64,000 nucleotides of DNA, from assembly GCF_014287875.1 (NCBI RefSeq), contig NZ_JACOPN010000008.1:1-64000 (forward strand), written 5' to 3'. The stretch comes from Flintibacter faecis (GTDB lineage: Bacteria; Bacillota; Clostridia; Oscillospirales; Oscillospiraceae). The translations under genes were made by a program, and so were the position numbers. Shown piece by piece: positions 54,294 to 62,651 of this stretch. A model generated the notes under the pieces. The model was given only the letters and a program-made list of their open reading frames with translations. It was not told where the DNA came from and ran no database searches. How positions within the stretch are numbered: position 1 is the first letter of the stretch; the number at the start of each line of letters is the position of its first letter.

Positions 54294-55805
54294 ATGAATA
54301 ATCGAATAGACGCAATCTATGCAAGGCAATCGGTAGACAAAAAGGGCAGCATTTCCATTGAAAGCCAGATTGAATTTTGCAAATACGAGTTGAAAGGCGG
54401 TAACTGCAAGGAATACACAGACAAAGGGTACAGCGGCAAGAACACAGACCGTCCGAAGTTTCAAGAACTGGTGCGGGACATCAAGCGGGGGCTGATTGCA
54501 AAGGTCGTGGTTTACAAGCTCGACCGTATCAGCCGTTCCATTCTGGACTTTGCCAACATGATGGAGCTGTTTCAACAGTACAATGTAGAGTTTGTGTCCT
54601 CTACGGAAAAGTTTGATACCTCCACCCCGATGGGGCGGGCGATGTTAAATATCTGTATCGTGTTCGCCCAGCTTGAAAGGGAAACCATACAGAAGCGAGT
54701 AACGGACGCTTACTATTCCCGCAGCCAGCGGGGCTTCAAGATGGGTGGGAAAGCCCCTTACGGCTTCCATACAGAGCCGATTAAGATGGACGGTATCAAC
54801 ACGAAAAAGCTGGTGGTAAATCCAGATGAAGCGGCAAATATCCGGCTGATGTTTGAGATGTACGCCCAGCCCACTACCTCCTACGGGGACATTACCCGGC
54901 ACTTTGCCGAACAGGGGATTTTATTTCATGGCAAAGAGCTGATACGCCCCACGCTGGCGCAGATGTTACGCAATCCTGTCTATGTGCAGGCAGACCTTGA
55001 TGTGTACGAGTTTTTCAAAAGTCAAGGGACAGTCATTGTCAATGACGCTGCCGATTTTACAGGCATGAACGGCTGCTATCTGTATCAAGGGCGAGATGTG
55101 AAGCCCAGCAAAAAGAACGACTTGAAAGACCAAATGCTGGTACTGGCTCCCCATGAGGGCATTGTCCCCTCCGACATCTGGCTGACCTGCCGTAAGAAGC
55201 TGATGAACAACATGAAAATCCAGTCTGCCCGGAAAGCCACCCATACATGGCTGGCGGGAAAAATCAAATGCGGGAATTGCGGGTATGCCCTTATGAGTAT
55301 CTTCAATCCCTCCGGCAAGCAATACCTTCGCTGTACGAAACGGCTGGATAACAAGAGTTGTCCGGGGTGCGGGAAAATCATTACTTCGGAACTGGAAGCT
55401 GTTGTTTATCAGCAGATGGTAAAGAAACTGGCAAGCTACAAGACTCTGACAGGCAGAAAGAAAGCGGCAAAGGCAAACCCGAAAATCGCCGCCCTGCAAG
55501 TGGAGCTTGCCCATGTGGACAGCGAGATTGAAAAGCTGGTGGACAGTCTGACGGGTGCAAACAATGTCCTGCTCTCCTATGTGAATGTGAAGATAGCGGA
55601 ACTGGACGGACACAAGCAGGAACTTCTGGCGAGGATAGCGGAACTGACGGTGGAAGCCATTAGCCCGGAACAGGTCAGCCAGATTTCCGGCTACCTCGAC
55701 ACTTGGGAGAATGTATCCTTTGACGACAAGCGGCGGGTGGTGGATTTGATGATTACCACCATAGCCGCCACAAGCGACAGCTTGAATATCACATGGAAAA
55801 TCTGA
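54294..55805 (+). CDS. Large serine recombinase of the second element
   Basis: A 503-aa integrase. The catalytic Ser is in AIYARQSVDKKG near residue 13. Resolvase motifs are VVYKLDRISRSILDF and FAQLERETIQKR; the recombinase domain has MGGKAPYGFH; the zinc ribbon is CGNCGYALMS with later CPGC, and a coiled coil follows. It ends 54 bp before the right terminal repeat. It most likely catalysed insertion at GT. AAAGGAG precedes the ATG. Confidence 0.93.
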   Translation: MNNRIDAIYARQSVDKKGSISIESQIEFCKYELKGGNCKEYTDKGYSGKNTDRPKFQELVRDIKRGLIAKVVVYKLDRISRSILDFANMMELFQQYNVEFVSSTEKFDTSTPMGRAMLNICIVFAQLERETIQKRVTDAYYSRSQRGFKMGGKAPYGFHTEPIKMDGINTKKLVVNPDEAANIRLMFEMYAQPTTSYGDITRHFAEQGILFHGKELIRPTLAQMLRNPVYVQADLDVYEFFKSQGTVIVNDAADFTGMNGCYLYQGRDVKPSKKNDLKDQMLVLAPHEGIVPSDIWLTCRKKLMNNMKIQSARKATHTWLAGKIKCGNCGYALMSIFNPSGKQYLRCTKRLDNKSCPGCGKIITSELEAVVYQQMVKKLASYKTLTGRKKAAKANPKIAALQVELAHVDSEIEKLVDSLTGANNVLLSYVNVKIAELDGHKQELLARIAELTVEAISPEQVSQISGYLDTWENVSFDDKRRVVDLMITTIAATSDSLNITWKI

Positions 55806-55859
55806 CGGGCGGAACACCTCCCGTCAGATACCTACTCTGTGTAGTCCCTTGTAAACTGT

Positions 55860-56175
55860 ACTTTACGTCTTGACTAACCACTACACGTATCGGCAAAATA
55901 TCCGACACAAAAAAAGATTGCACGTAGTCGGTTGCCGGATCGTTAAGATTAGGCGTTGCTGTCCAGCGCCATACGCCTATCGTGTCCACCTGAGAGGGGC
56001 CATCATTACGATATAATCTATCACGGTTTTCAAAATAGGTTGTACTTCGATTGGATTTGTAAGGAATCGATAGTTGCTGATCGTTGATGTCAGCAATTCG
56101 AGTTAGCCAAATACGTCCATTATGATCTTCCGAAATACGGCATACTGAAACAAACTCCACCATATCATCAGTCAC
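55860..56175 (-). pseudogene. Coiled-coil/ATPase-like operon protein, N-terminal part
   Basis: The first 105 codons of the split operon gene (MTDDMVEFVSVCRISEDHNG to VVVSQDVK), beta-rich and without a known motif. The frame continues artificially into the element end (to 55789). With the element removed it joins 48626-46920. Its start overlaps the stop of the upstream gene by 8 bp, showing the operon order. Confidence 0.85.
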
Positions 56176-57733
56176 GTTTCACAGCCCCCTTCTTTCTGTT
56201 TTGATAAGATGCCATGAGTTTAAAAGCATCTACAGGAATATTTCCTTTCCGAATCATTCGATATAACCATTTTTTTGATTGCGGGAAATTCGAAAGACTC
56301 TTTGCTATCACACCTACACTATGGGGGACAGCCATCGCAGGTCCATTGCAATTGTTTAGTTTTAGAGTCATTTCTTGATCAAGATCAGCGTAATTTTTGT
56401 TTTCCTTTGACTTTTCGAATTTTATATTTCGAATCACATCGCAACTCTGGAAAATTCGAATCTCACACCCAAACGAAAGCCCATCTACGGTGAGTATTTC
56501 CTCAGCAACAATATGTCGTATTTCTGAGATCTTATTATTTTTAAGGAGGATAACCTTTCCGTCGAAAGGCGTTTGAATTGTAACTTGTTTCCCCTTCGGA
56601 AGTTGATTGCAGAAATCTTCTGCAATCAACTTTCCATCAATACTTTTGATCTGTACCTCTGGAAATAATGCAACCATATCCAGAGGCTTTGTCATAAGGT
56701 AAGAAAAACCAATTGCCCCCGACTGCCCCAGTGATAATAACTGCTCTTTTGATGCTGCATAAACCCTATACAGTTTCCCGTCATCAAGATTTTGATGCTG
56801 AGCATATATAGTAGCTGGATAAATGCTAAGTTCGGCATCTTCCCCCTGCATATAAAAGTACATTCTTGGGTCATGATGATATAAGAAATAAGGATCTTCA
56901 ACATACGGTGGCCAAACCGGATAAAAAGCTACTGGTTTTTCCGTTAAGAAAATCGACCTCTTCAAGAAAAATCGGGCAACTGAGGCAGAGAAGTCTTGCA
57001 CATGGATTTTATATAAATACCAAGTCGTAAAGGAGCCTGTTCTGGTTTCAGCGATGCGCTCATACGATATGCCATGCGGTACTTCATGTTCAATGGACTT
57101 GTGCTGAAGGAGATAGTAATCTTGATAAGGATATGCTTTGCTGCCAGAATACAATATTTTCCCGGTAGAACAATCAAAAAATGAACCCCTGCTATTGACA
57201 CCTGCCGTTTTAGATGGCCAATATCTATCCAAATTTGATGATGGGCGATTATATGAAAGATGGTATTCGGTGCTGGGCGTATTCCCTACATTAAGATAGG
57301 TAACGCCTTCTGAAGAAAGCCTCTCAAATGAGTAAATGTATTGTTTCTTGTTATCATCTGTAATTGTGATTTTTTGGCACCAGGTACAGCCTGTAGCAGA
57401 AGATGGTGTACGAAAAAAGCCTAATTCCAATAAGTAGTCTCCGTGAACTACTTTAATACGAAGCGGCATCGGATGACAGTTATATCCCGTGCTGACCCGT
57501 GCATATGCTTGCGCACGATCTTCACACTCTTTTTTCTGCGCAGCGGATGTATGACGAAAATGTCGTACATTGGCACCGGGAGCCGTTAGTCCAACACTTT
57601 GCGCACACAGGGAGCAAACAAAAATTTCGCTATTAGCTGCGACTGTATAAGGGTACATGGAGCAAGCTTCTTCTATTGATACACGACGATATCCAGCTTT
57701 TCCGTCCCATACACATACATGAGTTAAGGGCAT
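56168..57733 (-). CDS. CoiA-like zinc protein, first gene of the helicase operon
   Basis: A 521-aa protein. The N-terminus has a zinc-type signature, CSLCAQSVGLTAPGANVRHFRH near residues 40-62 in outline (CSLC, HFRH), as in the N-terminal part of competence protein CoiA and related nucleic-acid-associated proteins. The rest is beta-rich and unrecognised, with a second pair CTWC near residue 118 and a C-terminal basic tail (QNRKKGAVKRD). There is no clear nuclease motif. It overlaps the next gene by 8 bp. A recognition or loading role for the helicase is a guess. Confidence 0.7.
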   Translation of the reverse strand: MPLTHVCVWDGKAGYRRVSIEEACSMYPYTVAANSEIFVCSLCAQSVGLTAPGANVRHFRHTSAAQKKECEDRAQAYARVSTGYNCHPMPLRIKVVHGDYLLELGFFRTPSSATGCTWCQKITITDDNKKQYIYSFERLSSEGVTYLNVGNTPSTEYHLSYNRPSSNLDRYWPSKTAGVNSRGSFFDCSTGKILYSGSKAYPYQDYYLLQHKSIEHEVPHGISYERIAETRTGSFTTWYLYKIHVQDFSASVARFFLKRSIFLTEKPVAFYPVWPPYVEDPYFLYHHDPRMYFYMQGEDAELSIYPATIYAQHQNLDDGKLYRVYAASKEQLLSLGQSGAIGFSYLMTKPLDMVALFPEVQIKSIDGKLIAEDFCNQLPKGKQVTIQTPFDGKVILLKNNKISEIRHIVAEEILTVDGLSFGCEIRIFQSCDVIRNIKFEKSKENKNYADLDQEMTLKLNNCNGPAMAVPHSVGVIAKSLSNFPQSKKWLYRMIRKGNIPVDAFKLMASYQNRKKGAVKRD

Positions 57734-58595
57734 GTATGATCACCTCAATCCTGCCATCATTCTTTCATATCTATAGCTGTGGAATTACTCTCTTTGATAG
57801 AGTCCATTATGTCACCAGCATTATAGTTCATTCTCTGCAATATGCAGTAAACCAGGCAGGTTTACTGTCTGGTTTTTGCCTAACTTTATGAAGGTGGCAG
57901 AAGAAAGCTCTGCTTTCTTCCTTAATTCAGCACGGCTTATTTCTTATTCGGCGCACAGTACCCACATCCTTTTATAGATATTTTTTCTGAATATTTCCCC
58001 ACAGAAATGTGGTACTTACATTATAACCCTTTTTTCAACATTCTCAAGAATGATTTTGCAATTGCGACAGAAGTGCAAGGCGTTAATCGGCTTTTTTTGT
58101 GTAAATGAGCAGAACAGAAATTGCTTTTTTAAAATGGATTTTGCTTTATGTTGTACTGTTCTATGATCCAGAGTTGCTACCATCGGCCCGACAATTGCCG
58201 CTGGATGGGTCGATGAAGACGATGCCGTGGTGTAATCACGCGCGAAAAAGTCAGTGTTGCATCTGCTCTCTTGCTAAATCATTGCCAGTAGCGACTTGCC
58301 GGAAGAGGTTAGCGAGTAGTTATCCATATTGCTGCCATCAGCGTTGCTGCTGAATTCAAATCAGCAGTTGCGCTCCTTCGACCCCACATTGATCTTATCG
58401 TTGTCACTGTTGAATTTCTCCATCAGGCTCCAGCTTGTTTTTCCGGCGAGGATCGCGTTTTGACCCACGCCGTGACCCACGAACAGAAAAACCGGGGCGA
58501 AAACAACGGAACAAAGCGTATCTGCGGGGGATGAAACCTTGCGGCAAACCCGCTTTATTCTCTCAAAATTCGGCAGAAGGCATCCCTATCGAATC
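57734..58595. other. Leader and intergenic region upstream of the helicase operon
   Basis: An AT-rich leader of about 290 bp to the promoter at 58020, then about 500 bp without an intact gene. On the minus strand short frames separated by stops read like a decayed protein (KTSWSLMEKFNSDNDK; later SSNADGSNMDNYSLTSSG), suggesting a remnant. One plus-strand frame at 58105-58353 has no family or ribosome site. Confidence 0.4.
58020..58047 (-). promoter_or_regulatory. Candidate promoter of the helicase operon
   Basis: On the minus strand TTGAGA (58047-58042), a 16-bp spacer and TATAAT (58025-58020). It lies about 290 bp before the first operon gene. Confidence 0.5.
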
Positions 58596-58640
58596 TTCAC
58601 ACGCATGAGGCCACTGGTTCGAGTCCAGTAGTCTCCACCA
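58596..58640. repeat. Attachment site: tRNA 3'-end fragment (right copy)
   Basis: Identical over 45 bp to 36773-36817 and followed by the same terminator hairpin (from 58641) and integrase gene. Again no 5' tRNA half is present upstream. Confidence 0.85.
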
Positions 58641-58811
58641 AAAATCACCGGAATCACTTGATTCCGGTGATTTTCTTTCGTAATCCGCAACTTTTTGCGG
58701 CACTTAATTTTTGGCGTTTCTTCAAGACTCACACGCTGACCCACACGGGGAAAGGCGCGGAAAGTACCGGACAGGGCCAGACAGAATTTTTCCTGTCTGG
58801 CCCTGTTTTTT

Positions 58812-59857
58812 TCAGCGCATCTGCTGGCTAATGACCCCACCGATGGCATCGGCAGCGTCCTGTTTCATCTGGGCCGTGGCGTGGGTGTAGGTGTTCAGGG
58901 TGAACCCCGCCGAATAGTGGCCCAGCGCGCCGGACAGCGTCTTTACGTCTACCCCGCTTTTCAGCGACAGCGTGGCGAAGGTGTGTCTGAGATCATGGAA
59001 CCGAATGTGCTCCGCACCGATGGCTTTCAAAATTTTGTCATGGGTTCTCCGGAAGGCATCCGGGTCATACATGGTTCCGGTTTTGGGCGATGGGAACAGA
59101 TACGGATTGCGAGGGTGCTTTTGATGTTCGGCGATCAGCAGGTCGACTGCCTGCTGAGGGAGAGCCAGCGTTCGCACGGAGTTGCGAGTTTTCGGCGGAC
59201 TGACCACCAGTTCCCCGTTGATTCGATTTACCTGCTTTGTGATAGAAAGCGTTTTGCTCTCCACATCCAAGTCCGTCCATTGGAGGGCCAGCAGCTCCCC
59301 TCTCCGCAGGCCGGTGGTCAGCTCCAAGTAGAAAGCTGCGAGAAGGCCTCGGCGCTCCGCTTCCGCAAGGTACATCCCGATTTTCTCCTGCGGCAGAATT
59401 CTCATTTCACGTTTCTCAAGCTGCGGCAGCTTGCAGCCCTGGGCGGGATTGCTGAGGATGAGCCGCTCCGCCACCGCCTGCTCCAGGCAGTTGTGCAGTA
59501 GTGTGTGGACGCCGCGAACCACTCTGGGGCTGAGACTTTTGTCCTTGAGTTCAGGAAAATTTTTGCGCTGGACTCGTCCGCTCTTTTGGAGGTTGTTGTA
59601 AAACCGCTGGATCTGGATGGTGGTCAGCTTGTCCAGCGGGACGTCCCCAATTCCGGGGATGATGTGGTTCTCGATGTAGTTGGTGTAGTAGGATTTTGTG
59701 TTGGGCCGGATGCGGGGTTCGGCGTAGACCTCGTACCACGTCCGCACCCATGACGCAACAGTATAGTTGCCAGCTTTGGATACGTCCAGCCGCTGACTTT
59801 CACTGATCGCGGTCTTGAGTTTCTCCTTGACTTCGGCCTGCGTTTTACCCAGCACTC
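58812..59857 (-). pseudogene. int: Tyrosine integrase, 5'-truncated copy
   Basis: About 348 codons of the integrase, from VLGKTQAEVKEKL to the C-terminus. The core-binding domain (IQIQRFYNNLQKSGRVQRK and on), the catalytic Arg (TTGLRRGELLALQW), HDLRHTFATL and the Tyr in TLNTYTHAT are all present. The first 37 residues (arm-binding domain) are gone: identity with the copy at 36999 stops at 59857, where unrelated sequence begins. The only start would be the internal GTG at 59855, without a ribosome site. Confidence 0.85.
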
Positions 59858-59872
59858 GGAGCGTTCCTCACG

Positions 59873-59985
59873 TTTCGGAAACCCTGCGTGGCCAGGGGGT
59901 AGAACGGCAAACTTTGCCGCTTTTGGGCCTTGGTCGGGGGTGCTCCCGAAGGCGTCTCGGCCCCGCTGGGCTGCGCAACTCTACT
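59873..59985. repeat. Direct repeat shared with 40409-40575
   Basis: Second copy of the noncoding module next to the broken integrase end; shares TTCGGAAACCCTGCGTGGCC, AACTTTGCCGC, TTGGTCG and GGCCCCGCTGGGCTGCG. Confidence 0.7.
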
Positions 59986-60398
59986 TGTTTATACGGTTGC
60001 AAAAGACAGCGGAACTATCAAGCTAATATCAATATTACCCCTGCTGACAAAATTGACACTGCTGAAGGAGTGTACAAAACCCGTCCCTTTTCACAGTACC
60101 GCCAACTGAGAGTTATTATCAATTTATGTAGAGGGGGAATAATGTATCGAGAATTTATCCTGTAGATCAATCACATAAACTATGATCACGCTGCCCACCG
60201 TGCTGCGTTGTCCGCCGGCGGGTATGGGGGTTCAACAGATGAATTTCTGAAAACTATAGCGCATGATCGGCCGGGGGCAAAAAAGCACACCGAGTTATAT
60301 ATATTACGACTAAAGTTGTCTTTTGTGGGATTTTCATTCTATGGATAAAATGTATAATAAGAGCATGGGAATCTAAAAAAGGTTTAGGAGGTTTAACC
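59986..60398. other. Intergenic region with the promoter of the ABC operon
   Basis: There is no gene in about 400 bp. A TATAAT at 60353-60358 is the likely -10 for the binding-protein gene; no strong -35 is seen at the right distance. TTTAGGAGGTTTAACC is its ribosome binding site. Confidence 0.5.
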
Positions 60399-61454
60399 AT
60401 GAAAAGGATTCTTGCTCTTGCAACTGCCAGCGCTCTGGCACTTACCCTGCTTGTGGGCTGCGATAAGAAGGGAGAAGGAGGTACGTCCTCCAAGTCGAAC
60501 AGCCCCTCCAACAACGACACTCTGGTGGTCTACACCGCCCGGAGTGAGAGCCTCAACAATGCGGTGATCGAGAACTTTGAAGCGGACACCGGCATCCATG
60601 TGGATGTGGTGACCGGCGGCACCGGCGAGGTCCTCAAGCGCGTCAAGTCTGAGTCTGCCAATCCCCAGGGCGATATCTGCTGGGCGGCGGACGAGTCCAT
60701 GCTGAAGGACTATGCCGAGTACTTCGAGCCCTACGTCTCCCCCGAGGACGAGAAGATGCTGGACAACTACAAGAACAAGAGCGGCGTGTCCGCTCCTGCC
60801 TTCTGTGACCCCACCGTGTTCATCGTCAACACCGATCTGGCCGGGGATATTGAGATCAACGGCTTTGAAGATTTGCTGAATCCCGCTCTGAAGGGCAAGA
60901 TCGCCGCCGGTGATCCTGTGAACTCTAGCTCTGCCTTCCAGTGCCTCATTGCCGGTCTGTACGGTATGGGACACGGCGACCCCATGTCTGAGGACGCCTG
61001 GAAGTGGGCCGAGGGCTTCATCGCCAACCTGGACGGCGTCAGCCTGAGCAGCTCCTCTCAGGTCTACAAGGGCGTTGCCGAGGGCGAGTACTATGTGGGC
61101 CTCACCTGGGAAGATCCCGCTGCCGCCTACGTCCGTGACGGTGTTTCCGTTAAGGTCGTGTTCCCCGAGGAGGGCGCCATCATGTCCGGTCAGTGCGTCT
61201 CCATCATCAAGGGTGCGCCCCACATGGACAATGCCAAGAAGTTTGTGGACTATATGCTGGGTGAGAAGTGCCAGAGCTACGTGGGTAAGAACCTTACCGT
61301 CCGGCCTCTGCGCGCCGATGCCGAGCTGAACGACAGCCTGACCCCCTGGGACAACATCGTTCCTCTGGACAGCTACGATGGTGAGTGGGTTGCCGCCAAC
61401 AAGGCCTCTATCACCGAGAAATACAGCGAATATCTGGAGAATTTCGGCGGCTGA
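60399..61454 (+). CDS. ABC transporter substrate-binding lipoprotein (Fe(III)-type)
   Basis: A 351-aa lipoprotein: signal peptide with lipobox LLVGC (Cys 21), a short Ser/Gly/Asn linker, then an extracellular solute-binding family 1 fold (LVVYTARSESLNNAVIENF, DICWAADESML, STEP-like elements such as NSSSAFQCLIAGLYG). Proteins of this type bind Fe(III), or in close relatives phosphonates or thiamine, so the substrate is not settled. It is the first gene of the importer operon. Confidence 0.85.
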   Translation: MKRILALATASALALTLLVGCDKKGEGGTSSKSNSPSNNDTLVVYTARSESLNNAVIENFEADTGIHVDVVTGGTGEVLKRVKSESANPQGDICWAADESMLKDYAEYFEPYVSPEDEKMLDNYKNKSGVSAPAFCDPTVFIVNTDLAGDIEINGFEDLLNPALKGKIAAGDPVNSSSAFQCLIAGLYGMGHGDPMSEDAWKWAEGFIANLDGVSLSSSSQVYKGVAEGEYYVGLTWEDPAAAYVRDGVSVKVVFPEEGAIMSGQCVSIIKGAPHMDNAKKFVDYMLGEKCQSYVGKNLTVRPLRADAELNDSLTPWDNIVPLDSYDGEWVAANKASITEKYSEYLENFGG

Positions 61455-61475
61455 TCTGCACAACAGCAACAACGA

Positions 61476-61503
61476 CAGGCCTGCGGTTGATATCGCAGGC
61501 CTG
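61476..61503 (+). terminator. Intercistronic hairpin
   Basis: 10-bp arms CAGGCCTGCG and CGCAGGCCTG between the binding-protein and ATPase genes, without a long T run. It probably lowers downstream expression or stabilises the upstream mRNA, as usual after abundant binding proteins. Confidence 0.6.
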
Positions 61504-61544
61504 CTTGATTAAATGGAGACCGTTGAAGAGAAGGAGAGATTTCT

Positions 61545-62651
61545 ATGGGTGCAACTATCACCATTGAGCACGCGGTCAAGCGGTATGGAAAGGATACCAT
61601 TATCAATGACCTGTCGCTGGAGGTCCGGCCGGGGGAATTTTTCACCCTGCTCGGCCCGTCCGGCTGCGGAAAGACCACCCTCCTGCGGATGATTATTGGA
61701 TTCAACTCCGTGGAGGGAGGCACGTTCAAGATTGATGACCAGGTCATCAATAACATTCCCACCAACAAGCGGAACATCGGCATGGTGTTTCAGAATTACG
61801 CGGTTTTTCCCCATATGTCCGTGTTTGACAACGTGGCATTTGGTCTGAAGAACCGGAAAGTCCCGAAAGAGGAGATCCAGCGGCGGGTGGATGAGATCTT
61901 GAAGGTGGTCAAGATCGACCATCTGAAAGACCGGATGCCGGCCAAGCTGTCCGGCGGCCAGCAGCAGCGCGTGGCCCTGGCAAGAGCAATCGTGATCGAG
62001 CCCGCCATCCTGCTGATGGATGAGCCCCTCTCCAATCTGGACGCCAAGCTGCGCGTGGAGATGCGCAACGCCATCAAGCGCATCCAGCAGCAGATCGGCA
62101 TTACCACCGTCTACGTCACCCACGACCAGGAGGAGGCCCTGGCGGTCTCCGACCGGATCGCCGTGATGAACGGGGGCATCATTCAGCAGATCGACACCCC
62201 CGCCCGGGTATATCAGCGGCCTGCAAACCAGTTTGTGGCCAACTTCATCGGCCTTTCCAACTTCCTGCCCGCCTCTGTGAGCCGGAAGGGGGAGGAGCTG
62301 TCCATCCTGTTCCCCGAGGGGGGCTACCGGGTTGGGATGACCAATCTGCGCCCCGATCTGGAGGACGGAACGCAGGTGCTGGTGGCAGTCCGCCCGGAGG
62401 AGTTTGAGATGCGCAGTACCGAGCTGGAAGGAATCCCGGCGGTGGTGCGGAGCAGCATTTTCCTGGGAAATACCACCCACTACTTCCTGGAGCTGGGGGA
62501 CGGCAGTGAGGTCGAGGCCATTCAGGATTCGGATGTGTGGGAGATCATCCCCAACGGAACTGCGGTCAGACTGGGCGTGAAAGAGAAGAAAATCAACGTA
62601 TTTTCCCGGGATGGCAGTACTCCGCTGGTGGTTCGGGAGGAATTGCTATGA
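61545..62651 (+). CDS. ABC transporter ATPase (FbpC/PotA-like)
   Basis: A 368-aa nucleotide-binding subunit. Walker A GPSGCGKTTLLRM near residue 38, Q-loop VFQNYAVFPHM, signature LSGGQQQRVALARA near 135, Walker B LLMDEPLSNLDAKL and H-loop VTHDQEEA. The last 120 residues form the TOBE-type regulatory domain found in Fe(III), sulfate and polyamine importers. AGAAGGAGAG precedes the ATG; it overlaps the permease start by 4 bp. Confidence 0.93.
   Translation: MGATITIEHAVKRYGKDTIINDLSLEVRPGEFFTLLGPSGCGKTTLLRMIIGFNSVEGGTFKIDDQVINNIPTNKRNIGMVFQNYAVFPHMSVFDNVAFGLKNRKVPKEEIQRRVDEILKVVKIDHLKDRMPAKLSGGQQQRVALARAIVIEPAILLMDEPLSNLDAKLRVEMRNAIKRIQQQIGITTVYVTHDQEEALAVSDRIAVMNGGIIQQIDTPARVYQRPANQFVANFIGLSNFLPASVSRKGEELSILFPEGGYRVGMTNLRPDLEDGTQVLVAVRPEEFEMRSTELEGIPAVVRSSIFLGNTTHYFLELGDGSEVEAIQDSDVWEIIPNGTAVRLGVKEKKINVFSRDGSTPLVVREELL

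Larger units (their letters stand above)
48629..55859 (+). mobile_element. Mobilizable element with large serine recombinase, inserted in the helicase operon
   Basis: A 7.23-kb insert bounded by GT dinucleotides (48627-48628 and 55858-55859) with 20-bp imperfect terminal inverted repeats: CAGTTTACAAGGAACTACAC on the left, AGTTTACAAGGGACTACAC read inward on the right. Excision at GT would rejoin the host gene in frame as VKYLKST. Content: candidate oriT, small cargo genes, an XRE regulator, a Cys-rich VLP protein, a RepA-like protein, a MobV relaxase, a small conserved protein and the recombinase. No conjugation channel genes, so it is mobilizable rather than self-transmissible. Confidence 0.9.

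Noticed and set aside
58105..58353. 82-aa plus-strand open frame
   Set aside because: No ribosome binding site or family; the region looks like a decayed minus-strand gene.
60393..61472. 359-aa minus-strand open frame
   Set aside because: Antisense to the binding-protein lipoprotein gene, which has a signal peptide, lipobox and promoter.
61509..62480. 323-aa minus-strand open frame
   Set aside because: Antisense to the ABC ATPase, which carries all nucleotide-binding motifs.
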